Shown here: positions 34,571 to 43,400 of the stretch, one piece after another
Numbering within the stretch: position 1 is the first letter of the stretch
How the letters are laid out: each line of letters begins with the position of its first letter
NCBI RefSeq assembly: GCF_000719135.1
Contig: NZ_JOEK01000012.1
Span: forward strand, 62,001-126,000
Source: Streptomyces avicenniae
GTDB taxonomy: Bacteria > Actinomycetota > Actinomycetes > Streptomycetales > Streptomycetaceae
Reading direction: 5' to 3'
Length of the DNA: 64,000 bases
Program-made: the position numbers and the translations under genes
The notes under the pieces: model-generated
Database searches by the model: none
The model's input: the letters and a program-made list of their open reading frames with translations, nothing else
Told to the model about the DNA's origin: nothing

Positions 34571-35497
34571 GTGACGTCGGCCGTGGAAGGCGGTGGCGGC
34601 CCGTACGCGCTGCCGCACCTGGACGTGCTGGAGTCGGAGGCGGTGCACGTCTTCCGCGAGGTCGCGGGGGAGTTCGAGCGCCCGGTGATCCTCTTCTCCG
34701 GCGGCAAGGACTCCATCGTCATGCTGCACCTGGCGCTGAAGGCGTTCGCGCCCGCGCCGCTGCCGTTCGCGCTGCTGCACGTGGACACGGGGCACAACTT
34801 CCCCGAGGTCATCGCCTACCGCGACCGCGTCGTGGCGCAGCACGGCCTGCGGCTGCACGTGGCGCTCGTCCAGGACTTCATCGACAGCGGCCAGTTGCGG
34901 GAGCGGCCCGACGGGACGCGCAACCCGCTCCAGACCGTGCCGCTGCTCGACGCCATCGAGCGGAACCGTTTCGACGCCGTGTTCGGCGGCGGGCGGCGCG
35001 ACGAGGAGAAGGCGCGCGCCAAGGAGCGGGTGTTCTCGCTGCGCGACGAGTTCGGCGGCTGGGACCCGCGCCGCCAGCGCCCCGAGCTGTGGCAGCTCTA
35101 CAACGGCCGCCACGCGCCGGGCGAGCACGTCCGCGTCTTCCCGCTGTCCAACTGGACCGAGCTGGACGTGTGGCAGTACATCGCGCGGGAGAAGATCGAC
35201 ATCCCGGAGATCTACTACGCGCACGAGCGCGACGTGTTCGCGCGCTCCGGCATGTGGCTGGCGCCCGGCGGCTGGGGCGGCCCTGGCGACGGCGAGACGC
35301 TGGCCCGCCGCGTCGTGCGCTACCGCACCGTGGGCGACATGTCCTGCACGGGCGCGGTCGAGTCGGACGCGGCGACGATCGAGCAGATCATCACGGAGAT
35401 CGCCGCCTCGCGCCTGACGGAGCGGGGCGCGACCCGGGCCGACGACAAGCTGTCGGAGGCCGCCATGGAGGACCGCAAGCGCGAGGGGTACTTCTGA
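34571..35497 (+). CDS. cysD: Sulfate adenylyltransferase subunit 2
   Basis: A 308-residue PP-loop ATPase with the FERPVILFSGGKDSIVMLHL signature and C-terminal EDRKREGYF. With CysN it makes APS from sulfate and ATP. I place the start at GTG 34571, with GGGGAG seven bases upstream and the family-like TSAVEGGGGPYALPHLDVLE; the frame is open to GTG 34529, which overlaps the cysC stop. Confidence 0.93.
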   Translation: MTSAVEGGGGPYALPHLDVLESEAVHVFREVAGEFERPVILFSGGKDSIVMLHLALKAFAPAPLPFALLHVDTGHNFPEVIAYRDRVVAQHGLRLHVALVQDFIDSGQLRERPDGTRNPLQTVPLLDAIERNRFDAVFGGGRRDEEKARAKERVFSLRDEFGGWDPRRQRPELWQLYNGRHAPGEHVRVFPLSNWTELDVWQYIAREKIDIPEIYYAHERDVFARSGMWLAPGGWGGPGDGETLARRVVRYRTVGDMSCTGAVESDAATIEQIITEIAASRLTERGATRADDKLSEAAMEDRKREGYF

Positions 35498-35499
35498 CC

Positions 35500-36858
35500 A
35501 TGACAGGTGAGACGACCGGCGCCGCCGCCGGCCTCGACGCCGCGTCCCTGCTGCGCTTCGCCACCGCGGGCTCGGTGGACGACGGCAAGTCCACGCTCGT
35601 GGGACGGCTGCTGCACGACTCGAAGTCGGTGCTCGCCGACCAGCTGGAGGCCGTCGAGCAGGCGTCCCGCAACCGCGGCGCGGAGTCCGTGGACCTCGCG
35701 CTGCTGACGGACGGGCTGCGCGCCGAGCGCGAGCAGGGCATCACGATCGACGTGGCCTACCGCTACTTCGCCACGCCGCGCCGCCGCTTCATCCTGGCGG
35801 ACACGCCGGGGCACGTGCAGTACACGCGGAACATGGTGACCGGCGCGTCCACCGCCGAGCTGGCCGTCATCCTGGTGGACGCGCGCAGCGGCGTGGTCGA
35901 GCAGACCCGCAGGCACGCCGCCGTCGCCGCGCTGCTGCGCGTGCCGCACGTCGTGCTGGCCGTGAACAAGATGGACCTCGTGGACTACGCGGAGCCCGCC
36001 TTCGCGGCGATCGCCGGGGAGTTCGCGGCCTACGCGGCGTCCCTCGGCATCCCCGAGGTGACGGCCATCCCGATCTCGGCGCTGGCCGGGGACAACGTGG
36101 TGACCCCGTCGGCGACGATGGACTGGTACGGCGGCCCCACGGTGCTCGAACACCTGGAGACCGTGCCGGTCACCCGTGACCCGTCGGGCGACCCGGCGCG
36201 CTTCCCCGTGCAGTACGTGATCCGCCCGCAGACGGCCGAGCACCCCGACTTCCGCGGCTACGCGGGACAGATCGCCTCGGGCGTGCTGCGCGTCGGCGAG
36301 CGCGTCGTCGTCCAGCCGTCGGGGCTGACCAGCACGATCGAGCGGATCGACGCGCTGGGCCAGTCCGTGGACGTCGCCTGGGCGCCGCAGTCGGTGACGC
36401 TGACGCTGGCCGACGACCTCGACATCTCGCGCGGCGACCTGCTGGCCCCGGTCGAGGGCGCGCTCACGCCGAGCCAGGACGTCACCGCGACGGTGTGCCA
36501 TCTGCACGACCGGCCGCTGGTGCCGGGCGCGCGGGTGCTGCTCAAGCACGCGACGCGCACGGTGAAGGCCGTCGTGAAGGAGATCCCCTCGCGGCTGACG
36601 CTGGACGACCTGTCCCAGCATCAGGACCCGGGGGCGCTGGCCGCGAACGACATCGGCCGCGTCGTGATCCGCACGGCCGAGCCGCTGGCGCTGGACGCGT
36701 ACGCCGCGTCGCGCTCCACCGGCTCCTTCCTCCTGATCGACCCGGCGGACGGCGCGACGCTGACCGCAGGGATGTCCGGCGAGGCGTTCGCCGGTGGCAC
36801 GACCGGTACGTCCGCGCCCGTGGCGGCGGACGACGACGGGAACGGGTGGGACTTCTGA
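35500..36858 (+). CDS. cysN: Sulfate adenylyltransferase subunit 1 (GTPase)
   Basis: A 452-residue EF-Tu-like GTPase: G1 TAGSVDDGKSTLVGRLLHD, G2 region EREQGITIDVAYRYF, G3 LADTPGHVQYTRNM and G4 AVNKMDLVDY. GTP hydrolysis drives APS formation by CysD. It starts two bases after the cysD stop. It is not fused to CysC, which is a separate gene two places upstream. Confidence 0.95.
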   Translation: MTGETTGAAAGLDAASLLRFATAGSVDDGKSTLVGRLLHDSKSVLADQLEAVEQASRNRGAESVDLALLTDGLRAEREQGITIDVAYRYFATPRRRFILADTPGHVQYTRNMVTGASTAELAVILVDARSGVVEQTRRHAAVAALLRVPHVVLAVNKMDLVDYAEPAFAAIAGEFAAYAASLGIPEVTAIPISALAGDNVVTPSATMDWYGGPTVLEHLETVPVTRDPSGDPARFPVQYVIRPQTAEHPDFRGYAGQIASGVLRVGERVVVQPSGLTSTIERIDALGQSVDVAWAPQSVTLTLADDLDISRGDLLAPVEGALTPSQDVTATVCHLHDRPLVPGARVLLKHATRTVKAVVKEIPSRLTLDDLSQHQDPGALAANDIGRVVIRTAEPLALDAYAASRSTGSFLLIDPADGATLTAGMSGEAFAGGTTGTSAPVAADDDGNGWDF

Positions 36859-36859
36859 C

Positions 36860-36970
36860 ATGAGCGGGCTGGCGGGGGACGCCTTCTCGACGTTCGCCAA
36901 GGAAGGCGGACGCATAGGCAGCGGAGTGCTCGGCAGCGGCCAGGGCGGCAAGGGGCCCTGTGCGCGCTGA
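36860..36970 (+). CDS. Possible small ORF after cysN
   Basis: A 36-residue frame directly behind cysN (one base gap), MSGLAGDAFSTFAKEGGRIG followed by SGVLGSGQGGKGPCAR. It is Gly-rich. It may be a real small protein coupled to cysN or a remnant; no family is recognised and there is no separate ribosome-binding site. Confidence 0.3.
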   Translation: MSGLAGDAFSTFAKEGGRIGSGVLGSGQGGKGPCAR

Positions 36971-37046
36971 GGTGACCCTGTCGCCTCACCGCCATCCCGC
37001 ACGGCCCCCCGCACGCTTCCCGCTCATCGAGAGGACCTCTTCCACC

Positions 37047-38189
37047 GTGACCGCTGTTCGCGCACGCCTGTCCAGACCCGCCCGCCGTCTCTTCTCGGCC
37101 GCCCTGGCCGTCCCGCTGCTGGCGCTCGCCGCCTGCGGCTACGGCTCCGACTCCGAGGACGACGGCGCCGACGACGCCCCGTCGAGCAGCGAGAGTGCCG
37201 AGGGCCCCTCACTGTCCGCAGACGAGGTGACGATCGGCTACTTCGCCAACATCACGCACGCCCCCGCCGTCATCGGCCTCCAGGAGGGCGACGGCCTCAT
37301 CCGCCAGGAACTGGGCGGCACCGAGATCGGCACGCAGATCTTCAACGCCGGCCCCTCGGCCATCGAGGCGCTGAACGCCGGTGAGGTGGACGTCACCTTC
37401 ATCGGCCCGAACCCGGCCATCAACGGCTGGGCCCAGTCCGGCGGCGAGAGCCTGCGCATCGTCGCGGGCGCGGCGTCGGGCGGCGCCTCGCTGGTCGTGA
37501 ACCCGGAGACCGTCAGCAGCATCGACGACCTGGCGGGCGCGCGCATCGCCACCCCGCAGCTCGGCAACACGCAGGACGTCGCGCTCCTCAACTACCTGTC
37601 GGAGGAGGGCTACGAGGTCGATCCCGAGTCGGGCGAGGGCGACGTCTCGGTGCTGCGCATCGCGAACTCGGAGATCCCGGCCGCGTTCGACGGCGGCGAC
37701 ATCGACGGCGCCTGGGTGCCCGAGCCGACGGCGGCGAACCTCGTCAGCCGCGGCGCCGAGACCCTGCTCGACGAGGGCGAGCTGTGGGAGAACGGCCAGT
37801 ACGTCGTCACCCATGTGATCGCCGCCCAGGGCTTCCTTGAGGAGCACCCCGACGTGGTCGAGGCCATCGTCCGCGGCCTGGTGCGCACCAACGCCTGGAT
37901 CGGCGAGAACCCGGAGGAGGCCAAGACCTCCTTCAACGCGGCGCTCGCCGAGCTGCCCGGCGGCAGCGAACTGCCCGCCGACGTCCTCGACCCGGCGTTC
38001 GACCACGTCGAGTTCCTGAACGACCCGCTGGCCTCGACGCTCCAGGTCGGCGCCGAGAACGCGGTGAACGCGGGGCTGCTCGAAGAGACGGACCTGAGCG
38101 GCATCTACGACCTCTCGATCCTGAACGGCGTGCTGGCCGAGGAGGGCCAGCCCGAGGTGGACGACGCCGGGCTGGGCGTCGAGGACTGA
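37047..38189 (+). CDS. ssuA: Sulfonate-type ABC transporter substrate-binding lipoprotein
   Basis: A 380-residue lipoprotein with GTG start at 37047. The signal peptide ends in the lipobox LLALAACGYG, followed by an acidic linker EDDGADDAPSSSESAE. The mature part is an NMT1/SsuA-type periplasmic binding fold: TIGYFANITHAPAVIGLQEG, GPSAIEALNAGEVDVTFIGP and NPAINGWAQSGGESLRIVAG. It captures sulfonates or a related sulfur source at the membrane surface and delivers it to the permease and ATPase encoded next. The exact ligand cannot be read from sequence. Confidence 0.85.
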   Translation: MTAVRARLSRPARRLFSAALAVPLLALAACGYGSDSEDDGADDAPSSSESAEGPSLSADEVTIGYFANITHAPAVIGLQEGDGLIRQELGGTEIGTQIFNAGPSAIEALNAGEVDVTFIGPNPAINGWAQSGGESLRIVAGAASGGASLVVNPETVSSIDDLAGARIATPQLGNTQDVALLNYLSEEGYEVDPESGEGDVSVLRIANSEIPAAFDGGDIDGAWVPEPTAANLVSRGAETLLDEGELWENGQYVVTHVIAAQGFLEEHPDVVEAIVRGLVRTNAWIGENPEEAKTSFNAALAELPGGSELPADVLDPAFDHVEFLNDPLASTLQVGAENAVNAGLLEETDLSGIYDLSILNGVLAEEGQPEVDDAGLGVED

Positions 38190-38238
38190 CGCGCCAGGAC
38201 CGCCCGCACCCGACGCCCACCCCCTGGAGGTGAACCCG

Positions 38239-39036
38239 ATGGCCCTCGCCCTCGACACGCCGGACGGCGGCAGCGGCACCGCCGCGACCGCGTCCGCCGT
38301 CCGGCTGGACCACGTCTCGAAGTCCTTCGGCCGACCCGGCCGTCAGCAGCTGGTCCTGGACGACATCTCGCTCGATGTCGCCCCCGGCGAGTTCGTCACC
38401 CTCATCGGTGCCTCGGGCTGCGGGAAGTCCACCCTGCTCAACCTGGTCGCGGGCCTCGACGCGGCGTCCGCCGGGACCATCACGGTCCCCGGCGGGCGCC
38501 CGGCCCTGATGTTCCAGGAGCACGCCCTGTTCCCCTGGCTGACCGCCGGGCGGAACATCGAACTGGCCCTGCGGCTGCGCGGCCTGCCCAAGGCGGAACG
38601 CCGCCCCGAGGCGGAGCGGCTGCTGTCGCTCGTGCGGCTCCAGGGCTCGTACGACAAGCGGGTCCACGAGCTGTCGGGCGGCATGCGCCAGCGCGTGGCG
38701 CTCGCCCGCGCGCTGGCGCAGGACAGCAGGCTGCTGCTGATGGACGAGCCGTTCGCCGCGCTCGACGCCATCACGCGCGACGTGCTGCACGAGGAGCTGA
38801 CCCGGATCTGGAGCGAGACGGGCGTCTCCGTGCTCTTCGTGACGCACAACGTGCGCGAGGCCGTACGGCTGGCGCAGCGGGTCATCCTGCTGTCGTCCCG
38901 GCCGGGCCGCGTCGTGCACGAGTGGCAGGTCGCCATCGACCAGCCGCGCCGTATCGAGGACGCCGAGGTCTCGGCGCTCTCGGTCGCCATCACAGAACGG
39001 CTCCGGGAGGAGATCCGCCGCCATGGCCAGCAGTGA
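38239..39036 (+). CDS. ssuB: Sulfonate-type ABC transporter ATP-binding protein
   Basis: A 265-residue ATPase: Walker A LIGASGCGKSTLLNLV, Q-loop LMFQEHALFPWLT, signature ELSGGMRQRVALARAL, Walker B LLLMDEPFAALDA and switch His in FVTHNVREAV. ATG 39239-side alternatives are not needed: ATG 38239 has GGAGG eight bases before it. It powers the importer with the lipoprotein upstream and the permease downstream, whose start it overlaps by 14 bases. Confidence 0.87.
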   Translation: MALALDTPDGGSGTAATASAVRLDHVSKSFGRPGRQQLVLDDISLDVAPGEFVTLIGASGCGKSTLLNLVAGLDAASAGTITVPGGRPALMFQEHALFPWLTAGRNIELALRLRGLPKAERRPEAERLLSLVRLQGSYDKRVHELSGGMRQRVALARALAQDSRLLLMDEPFAALDAITRDVLHEELTRIWSETGVSVLFVTHNVREAVRLAQRVILLSSRPGRVVHEWQVAIDQPRRIEDAEVSALSVAITERLREEIRRHGQQ

Positions 39037-39934
39037 CCTCACCACCACTCCCCCGTCCTCACCCTCCTCCGACCTCGCGGGGCTCGAAGCGGGGCTCGAC
39101 GCGCTGGAGACGCCCACCGCGCCCGACCACGAGCCGGGCCGCGTCTGGCGCGTGCTGCTCACGAAGGTCGTGCCGCCGATCGTCGCGATCGCGCTGGTCC
39201 TGATCGTCTGGCAGCTCGTGTACCTCGCGGAGGTGCAGCCGCACTACCTGCTGCCTGGCCCGGCCGACGTGTGGGGCGAGGTCAACGAGATGTGGCGCGA
39301 GGGGACGCTCCTCGAATACATCTGGACCAGCACCTCGCGCGGCATCCTCGGCTTCCTCGTCGCGGTCGCCGTCGGCACGCCGCTCGGCCTGCTGGTGGCG
39401 CGCGTGAAGCTGGTGCGGGCCGCCATCGGCCCGATCCTCACCGGCCTCCAGTCGCTGCCGTCGATCGCCTGGGTCCCGGCCGCGATCATCTGGTTCGGGC
39501 TGACGAACGGCACCATCTACGCGGTGGTGCTGCTCGGCGCCGTGCCGTCGATCGCCAACGGCATCGTCGCCGGGGTGGACCAGATCCCGCCGCTGTACCT
39601 GCGGGCGGGCCGCATGCTGGGCGCGCGCGGCTTCACCAGCGTGCGGCACGTCCTGCTGCCCGCGGCGCTGCCCGGCTACCTGGCGGGGCTGAAGCAGGGC
39701 TGGGCGTTCTCCTGGCGCTCCCTGATGGCGGCCGAACTCATCGTGCACTCGCCGGATCTGGGCACCGGCCTCGGCCAGCTGATGGAGAACTACCGCACGC
39801 TCCAGAACATGTCGGGCGTGCTGGCGACGATCATCCTCATCCTGATCGTCGGCGTGGCCATCGACCTGCTGATCTTCTCCCCGCTGGAACGGCGCGTGCT
39901 GCGCGGGCGCGGGCTGCTGGCCAGGGCGTCGTGA
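39023..39934 (+). CDS. ssuC: Sulfonate-type ABC transporter permease
   Basis: A 303-residue inner-membrane protein with about six hydrophobic segments (for example KVVPPIVAIALVLIVWQLVY and MSGVLATIILILIVGVAIDL) and the EAA-type loop GRMLGARGFTSVRHVLLPAA. A hydrophilic N-terminus of 45 residues precedes the first segment. It overlaps the ATPase gene by 14 bases, and its stop overlaps the start of the chelatase-like gene as GTGA. Confidence 0.87.
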   Translation: MASSDLTTTPPSSPSSDLAGLEAGLDALETPTAPDHEPGRVWRVLLTKVVPPIVAIALVLIVWQLVYLAEVQPHYLLPGPADVWGEVNEMWREGTLLEYIWTSTSRGILGFLVAVAVGTPLGLLVARVKLVRAAIGPILTGLQSLPSIAWVPAAIIWFGLTNGTIYAVVLLGAVPSIANGIVAGVDQIPPLYLRAGRMLGARGFTSVRHVLLPAALPGYLAGLKQGWAFSWRSLMAAELIVHSPDLGTGLGQLMENYRTLQNMSGVLATIILILIVGVAIDLLIFSPLERRVLRGRGLLARAS

Positions 39935-40692
39935 CGCTGCTCGTCGTCGCGCACGGCAGCCGTGACCCCCGGCACGGGGCGACCGTCACCGCGCTCACCG
40001 CGCGGGTGCGGTCCCTCGCGCCGGGGCTCACGGTGGCCACCGGCTTCCTCGACTTCACGCGCCCTGACGTCGAGGAGGCCCTGACCCGGCTGTACGCGGA
40101 CGGCGAGCGGGACGTCGTCGCCGTCCCGCTGCTGCTGCGCCGCGCGTACCACGCGCGGGCCGACGTCCCTGCGGTGCTGTCCTGCGTCCTGCGCGGGCTG
40201 CCGGGGCTGGCCGTGCGGCAGGCGGACGTCCTCGGGCCCGACCCGCTGCTGTACGACGCGCTCGACCGGCGCCTCGCCGAGGCGGGCGCGGGGGCGGACG
40301 CGGCGCAGCGGGCGGAGACCGGCGTCGTCCTGGCGTCGGCGGGCTCGTCGGACCCGGGCACACCGGCCGCGTTCGCACGGCTGGCGGAGGAGTGGCGGCG
40401 CGCCTCGGGCTGGGCTGCGGTGCTGCCCGCCTACGCGGCGACGCCGCGGCCGACGGCGGCGCAGGCCGTACGGGAGCTGCGCGCGGCGGGCGTACGGCGG
40501 GTGGCGCTGGCGCCGTACATGATCGCGCCTGGCAGGCTGTCGGACCGCGTCATGGCGGGCGCGCGCGAGGCGGGCGCCGACGTGACGGCGCCGGTGCTCG
40601 GCGCCGCGCCTGAACTGGCACGGATCGTGCTCGACCGCTACCGCACGGTGCGCGCGACGGAGCGGGTACAGCTCAAGTTCACTCCTGCGTAA
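39931..40692 (+). CDS. Sirohydrochlorin chelatase-like protein (CbiX/SirB family)
   Basis: A 253-residue protein with two CbiX-type halves, each opening with a strand and loop: LLVVAHGSRDPRHGATVTAL and, near residue 130, VVLASAGSSDPGTPAAFARL. VAVPLLLRRAYHARADVP carries the second metal-binding histidine. The family inserts iron or cobalt into sirohydrochlorin, so it should supply siroheme for the sulfite reductase of the same operon. GTG start overlaps the permease stop by four bases. Confidence 0.87.
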   Translation: MTLLVVAHGSRDPRHGATVTALTARVRSLAPGLTVATGFLDFTRPDVEEALTRLYADGERDVVAVPLLLRRAYHARADVPAVLSCVLRGLPGLAVRQADVLGPDPLLYDALDRRLAEAGAGADAAQRAETGVVLASAGSSDPGTPAAFARLAEEWRRASGWAAVLPAYAATPRPTAAQAVRELRAAGVRRVALAPYMIAPGRLSDRVMAGAREAGADVTAPVLGAAPELARIVLDRYRTVRATERVQLKFTPA

Positions 40693-40735
40693 GGAAGTTG
40701 GAGGATTCTTACCTCTCTTCCACAGGAGGTACACC

Positions 40736-41590
40736 TTGTCGTCCCGCCCCCTGACGGCCGCCCTGGCCGTCCTCATGGCCGTCTGCACGCTCACCGCGTG
40801 CGGCGGCCGGGAACTTCCGTCCCCGGTGCTCGGCACGCAGGACCGCGCGGAGGGCAGGAACCGCACGGCGCAGCCGCCCGCGCAGGCCGTCCCGCTGGCC
40901 GAGGTGACGGACACCACCGAGGTCCTGGCGCGGGTACGCCGGGCCTCAGGGGCGCTCTCCTCCATGCGCGTGGAGACGGAGATGCGGGTCGAAGGGATGC
41001 CGGAGAGCGTGACGGTGAGCGTCCACGGCGGACGGGACGGCGCCTGCGTCGCGCGCTTCACGCGGGAACCGGCGGGGTCCTTCGAGGTGCTGCGCACCCC
41101 GGACGACGCGGCGTGGGTGCGGATGGACGCGGCCACGCTGGACGAGGCCGGGGCGCCGCCCTCCTTCGTCGGCAAGTGGCTTCCCGTGCGGGCGGACCAT
41201 GACACGGCGGTGGCGCTGTGCGACATGACGGCCGCGGAGCCGCTCGTCGCGGTACCCCCGGCGTCGGCGGTGGAGACCGTCGTGCCGTCCGGGGACGGCT
41301 CCTCCGTCGAGTTCACCTGGCGGTACACCGACGAGGGTGTCGAGGGCGTCACCCGTGCCCGGATCGCCGCCGACGGCACCGACCGTCTCCTGGAGGCCGA
41401 GACGACAGGGGACCTGCCCCTCGGGACGATGCGGTATCTGGCGCGGTGGAGCGCGTTCGACGAACCGGTGCCCGTGACCGTCCCCGACCCCGGGTCCGTC
41501 GTGGACCCGGACGCCGTGGGACCTTGGATCGGGCCGCTGCCCGTCCCCGGTGGGCTGCTTCCGGCCGATCAGGCCGGGCCGCCCCGCTGA
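40736..41590 (+). CDS. Secreted lipoprotein, LppX/LprG-like (TTG start)
   Basis: A 284-residue lipoprotein: signal LTAALAVLMAVCTLTACGGR with lipobox LTAC, then a disordered linker and a mixed beta domain (VRRASGALSSMRVETEMRVE onward) that recalls the half-barrel of mycobacterial LppX/LprG lipid-binding lipoproteins. The start is TTG 40736, supported by a perfect AGGAGGT five bases upstream. The similarity to LppX/LprG is by pattern only; function unknown. Confidence 0.7.
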   Translation: MSSRPLTAALAVLMAVCTLTACGGRELPSPVLGTQDRAEGRNRTAQPPAQAVPLAEVTDTTEVLARVRRASGALSSMRVETEMRVEGMPESVTVSVHGGRDGACVARFTREPAGSFEVLRTPDDAAWVRMDAATLDEAGAPPSFVGKWLPVRADHDTAVALCDMTAAEPLVAVPPASAVETVVPSGDGSSVEFTWRYTDEGVEGVTRARIAADGTDRLLEAETTGDLPLGTMRYLARWSAFDEPVPVTVPDPGSVVDPDAVGPWIGPLPVPGGLLPADQAGPPR

Positions 41591-41701
41591 CAGGCGGGGG
41601 CCGCCGGTGGTATCGATGGGGATGATCACAGGCGGCACCGCACCTCGCCCGCGCCGGCACCGGCCGCGCACCGCGTGCCCCGGTCCCCGGTCGGAGGTGG
41701 C

Positions 41702-42073
41702 GTGAACGTGCCAGAGGCGCTGGTCGGCGCCCATGTCTCCCGTATCACCCTGGACGAACGGGTGCGGCTCGCGCTGACCGGCCACGCCGCGCGCGGCCGG
41801 ACGCGGCTGGAGGCCGAACTGTCCATCGCGGCGGGCTTCGAGGTCGGCGACCCGGTGGACGGCTTCCGGCGCCTGGCGCCGGGCAGCCGGGTGCTGCTGA
41901 CGCCGGTGCTCGACCTGTTCGCCAAGACGGTGAGCCGCGTGACGATCGACGGCCGCGGCGCGCTGGACGTCCGGTTCGACGACGGGACGTGCCTGGCCGT
42001 CGCGCCGCACCCGTCCGTCGAGTCCTGGCGGCTGACCGGCACGGGCTTCGGCCCGGTGTCGGCGCGGACGTGA
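41702..42073 (+). CDS. Hypothetical small protein
   Basis: A 123-residue protein with two possible GTG starts (41702 and 41708) behind GGAGG. It is mostly beta-strand, with paired phrases VSRITLDERVRLALTG and VSRVTIDGRGALDVRFDDGT that look like an internal duplication, ending in PHPSVESWRLTG. This layout is seen in small actinobacterial DUF proteins (DUF6188-like). No function known. Confidence 0.65.
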   Translation: MNVPEALVGAHVSRITLDERVRLALTGHAARGRTRLEAELSIAAGFEVGDPVDGFRRLAPGSRVLLTPVLDLFAKTVSRVTIDGRGALDVRFDDGTCLAVAPHPSVESWRLTGTGFGPVSART

Positions 42074-42152
42074 CACAGGCGTCGGCGGCGCCCCGCACCC
42101 CCGGGCGGTGGGGGGCGGGACGCCGCCGACGCGGCATGCGGCTCGCGGCGGA

Positions 42153-42680
42153 TCAGGCGGCGGGCACGTACTTGTAGCCCACGCGCCGCACCGTCACGAT
42201 GCGGTCCCGGTAGGCGGTGCCGAGCTTGCGGCGCAGCCTGGCGATGTGGACATCGACCGTCCGCTGGTCGCCCACGGGGCCGTAGCCCCAGATCATCGCG
42301 ACGAGCTGCTCCCGGCTGTACACCCGGTGCGGGTGCTTCACCAGATGCGCGATCAGCTCGAACTCCAGGTAGGTCAGGGGGACATGGCGCCCGTCCACGG
42401 TGACCGTGCGCTCGTCGGCGTCCACCGCGATGCCACCGGTGCGCTGCGGCACGGGCGCCGGGGCGGGGGCCGCCGTGGGCACCGAGGCGGCGAACAGCTC
42501 GCCGAGCCGGTCGGGCGCGGTGCCCGCCGGTGCGAGCACCAGGTAGCCGACCAGCGGCACCGTCGTGTCGCCGCCGACCGTCAGGGCGGGGCTCTGCGGC
42601 AGGACGGTGACGGTGACGTCGGAGAGCGCGGCCAGATCGGGAACGGTGGTGAGGTCGGGCAGGGCGGTGAGGTGCCGCAT
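42153..42680 (-). CDS. Orphan OmpR/PhoB-type winged-helix protein lacking a receiver domain
   Basis: A 175-residue protein starting at ATG 42680. The C-terminal 95 residues are a complete OmpR/PhoB effector: VDADERTVTVDGRHVPLTYL, EFELIAHLVKHPHRVYSREQ, VDVHIARLRRKLG and VTVRRVGYKYVPA. The N-terminal 75 residues are not a response-regulator receiver (no aspartate pocket) but a Val/Pro/Ala-rich stretch. It is therefore not controlled by phosphorylation in the usual way. Target unknown; divergent from the cysteine dioxygenase leader region. Confidence 0.85.
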   Translation of the reverse strand: MRHLTALPDLTTVPDLAALSDVTVTVLPQSPALTVGGDTTVPLVGYLVLAPAGTAPDRLGELFAASVPTAAPAPAPVPQRTGGIAVDADERTVTVDGRHVPLTYLEFELIAHLVKHPHRVYSREQLVAMIWGYGPVGDQRTVDVHIARLRRKLGTAYRDRIVTVRRVGYKYVPAA

Positions 42681-43209
42681 GATCGGCTCTCTTCCTCTGG
42701 TCGAATCAGGCTGCTTCGTTGCGCGCGGCCTGACCTTCTTCGGTCGTGCCGCTGCGGTGCGCGAGCGTGCGGATGGCGCATTCCCGACCGGCGCCCTGAC
42801 CCCCGAATGCGTTCCGCGCGGCACGGCTCACGACACAGGGCGGACCTGTGCGGGAACGATGCCGGGAAGCGCGGGATTCTCCGGGGGAGGACGGAGAGGA
42901 GTCAGCGTGCGGGCGCCAGGGGCGCCGGAGGGGCCGTGCTCGGTTCAGCGACCGATGGCACAGATCGCGCTGGCCTGCCGCCTGAGATCGACGTGCAGCC
43001 GCGCCACGAGAACGTCAGCTTGACTCACGTTAACCGAGAATGCCAGCAGTTGAGTTGGCCGTCAAGACGCGGCCGGATCGTCTCGGATGCCGGACGACCG
43101 CCGTCCACCAGGAGAACACGGGCCCGTATTCCCGGGCTTCTCCCGGCACGTTGATCAGTCCCCGGACACGGCTTGACCACTCACCGGGACACGCGGTAGA
43201 TCTTGCGCC
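42681..43209 (+). other. Intergenic region between the winged-helix gene and the cdo leader
   Basis: No coding frame is convincing here. It holds the promoter of the leftward winged-helix gene on the left and, at 43173-43202, the likely promoter of the rightward cysteine dioxygenase leader. A relatively AT-rich stretch with GACTCACGTTAACCGAGAAT near 43021-43041 may be another control site. Nothing else is seen. Confidence 0.5.
43173..43202 (+). promoter_or_regulatory. Housekeeping-type promoter, apparently leaderless, for the cdo leader ORF
   Basis: TTGACC (43173-43178) and TAGATC (43197-43202) are separated by 18 bases, close to the sigma-HrdB consensus. The leader ATG begins eight bases after the -10 element, so the transcript should start at or next to the ATG and be leaderless. 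Confidence 0.6.
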
Positions 43210-43308
43210 ATGCCGACCAGCAAGCGCCTGCACTCCAGGTGGCACGTGGACCTCGTCCGTGTCGCCAGCGCGCTGTGTCGTCGCGACCGCAGCCCCGGCT
43301 CCCGCTGA
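43210..43308 (+). CDS. HVDL-type putative leader peptide upstream of cysteine dioxygenase
   Basis: A 32-residue ORF, MPTSKRLHSRWHVDLVRVAS then ALCRRDRSPGSR, with the HVDLVRVASALC core of the actinobacterial sulfur leader peptides and a cysteine at the same place as in the copy at 31057. It ends 92 bases before the dioxygenase gene. Cysteine-dependent control of the downstream genes is inferred from family context. Confidence 0.75.
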   Translation: MPTSKRLHSRWHVDLVRVASALCRRDRSPGSR

Positions 43309-43400
43309 GGGCACCACCCCGGTCGCGCCCGCGGGCGCGGCGCGCCCCTCCCGGCGCTCCCCTCCACCCCCCGCAGTTACGACACACCGAACGAGGCACC

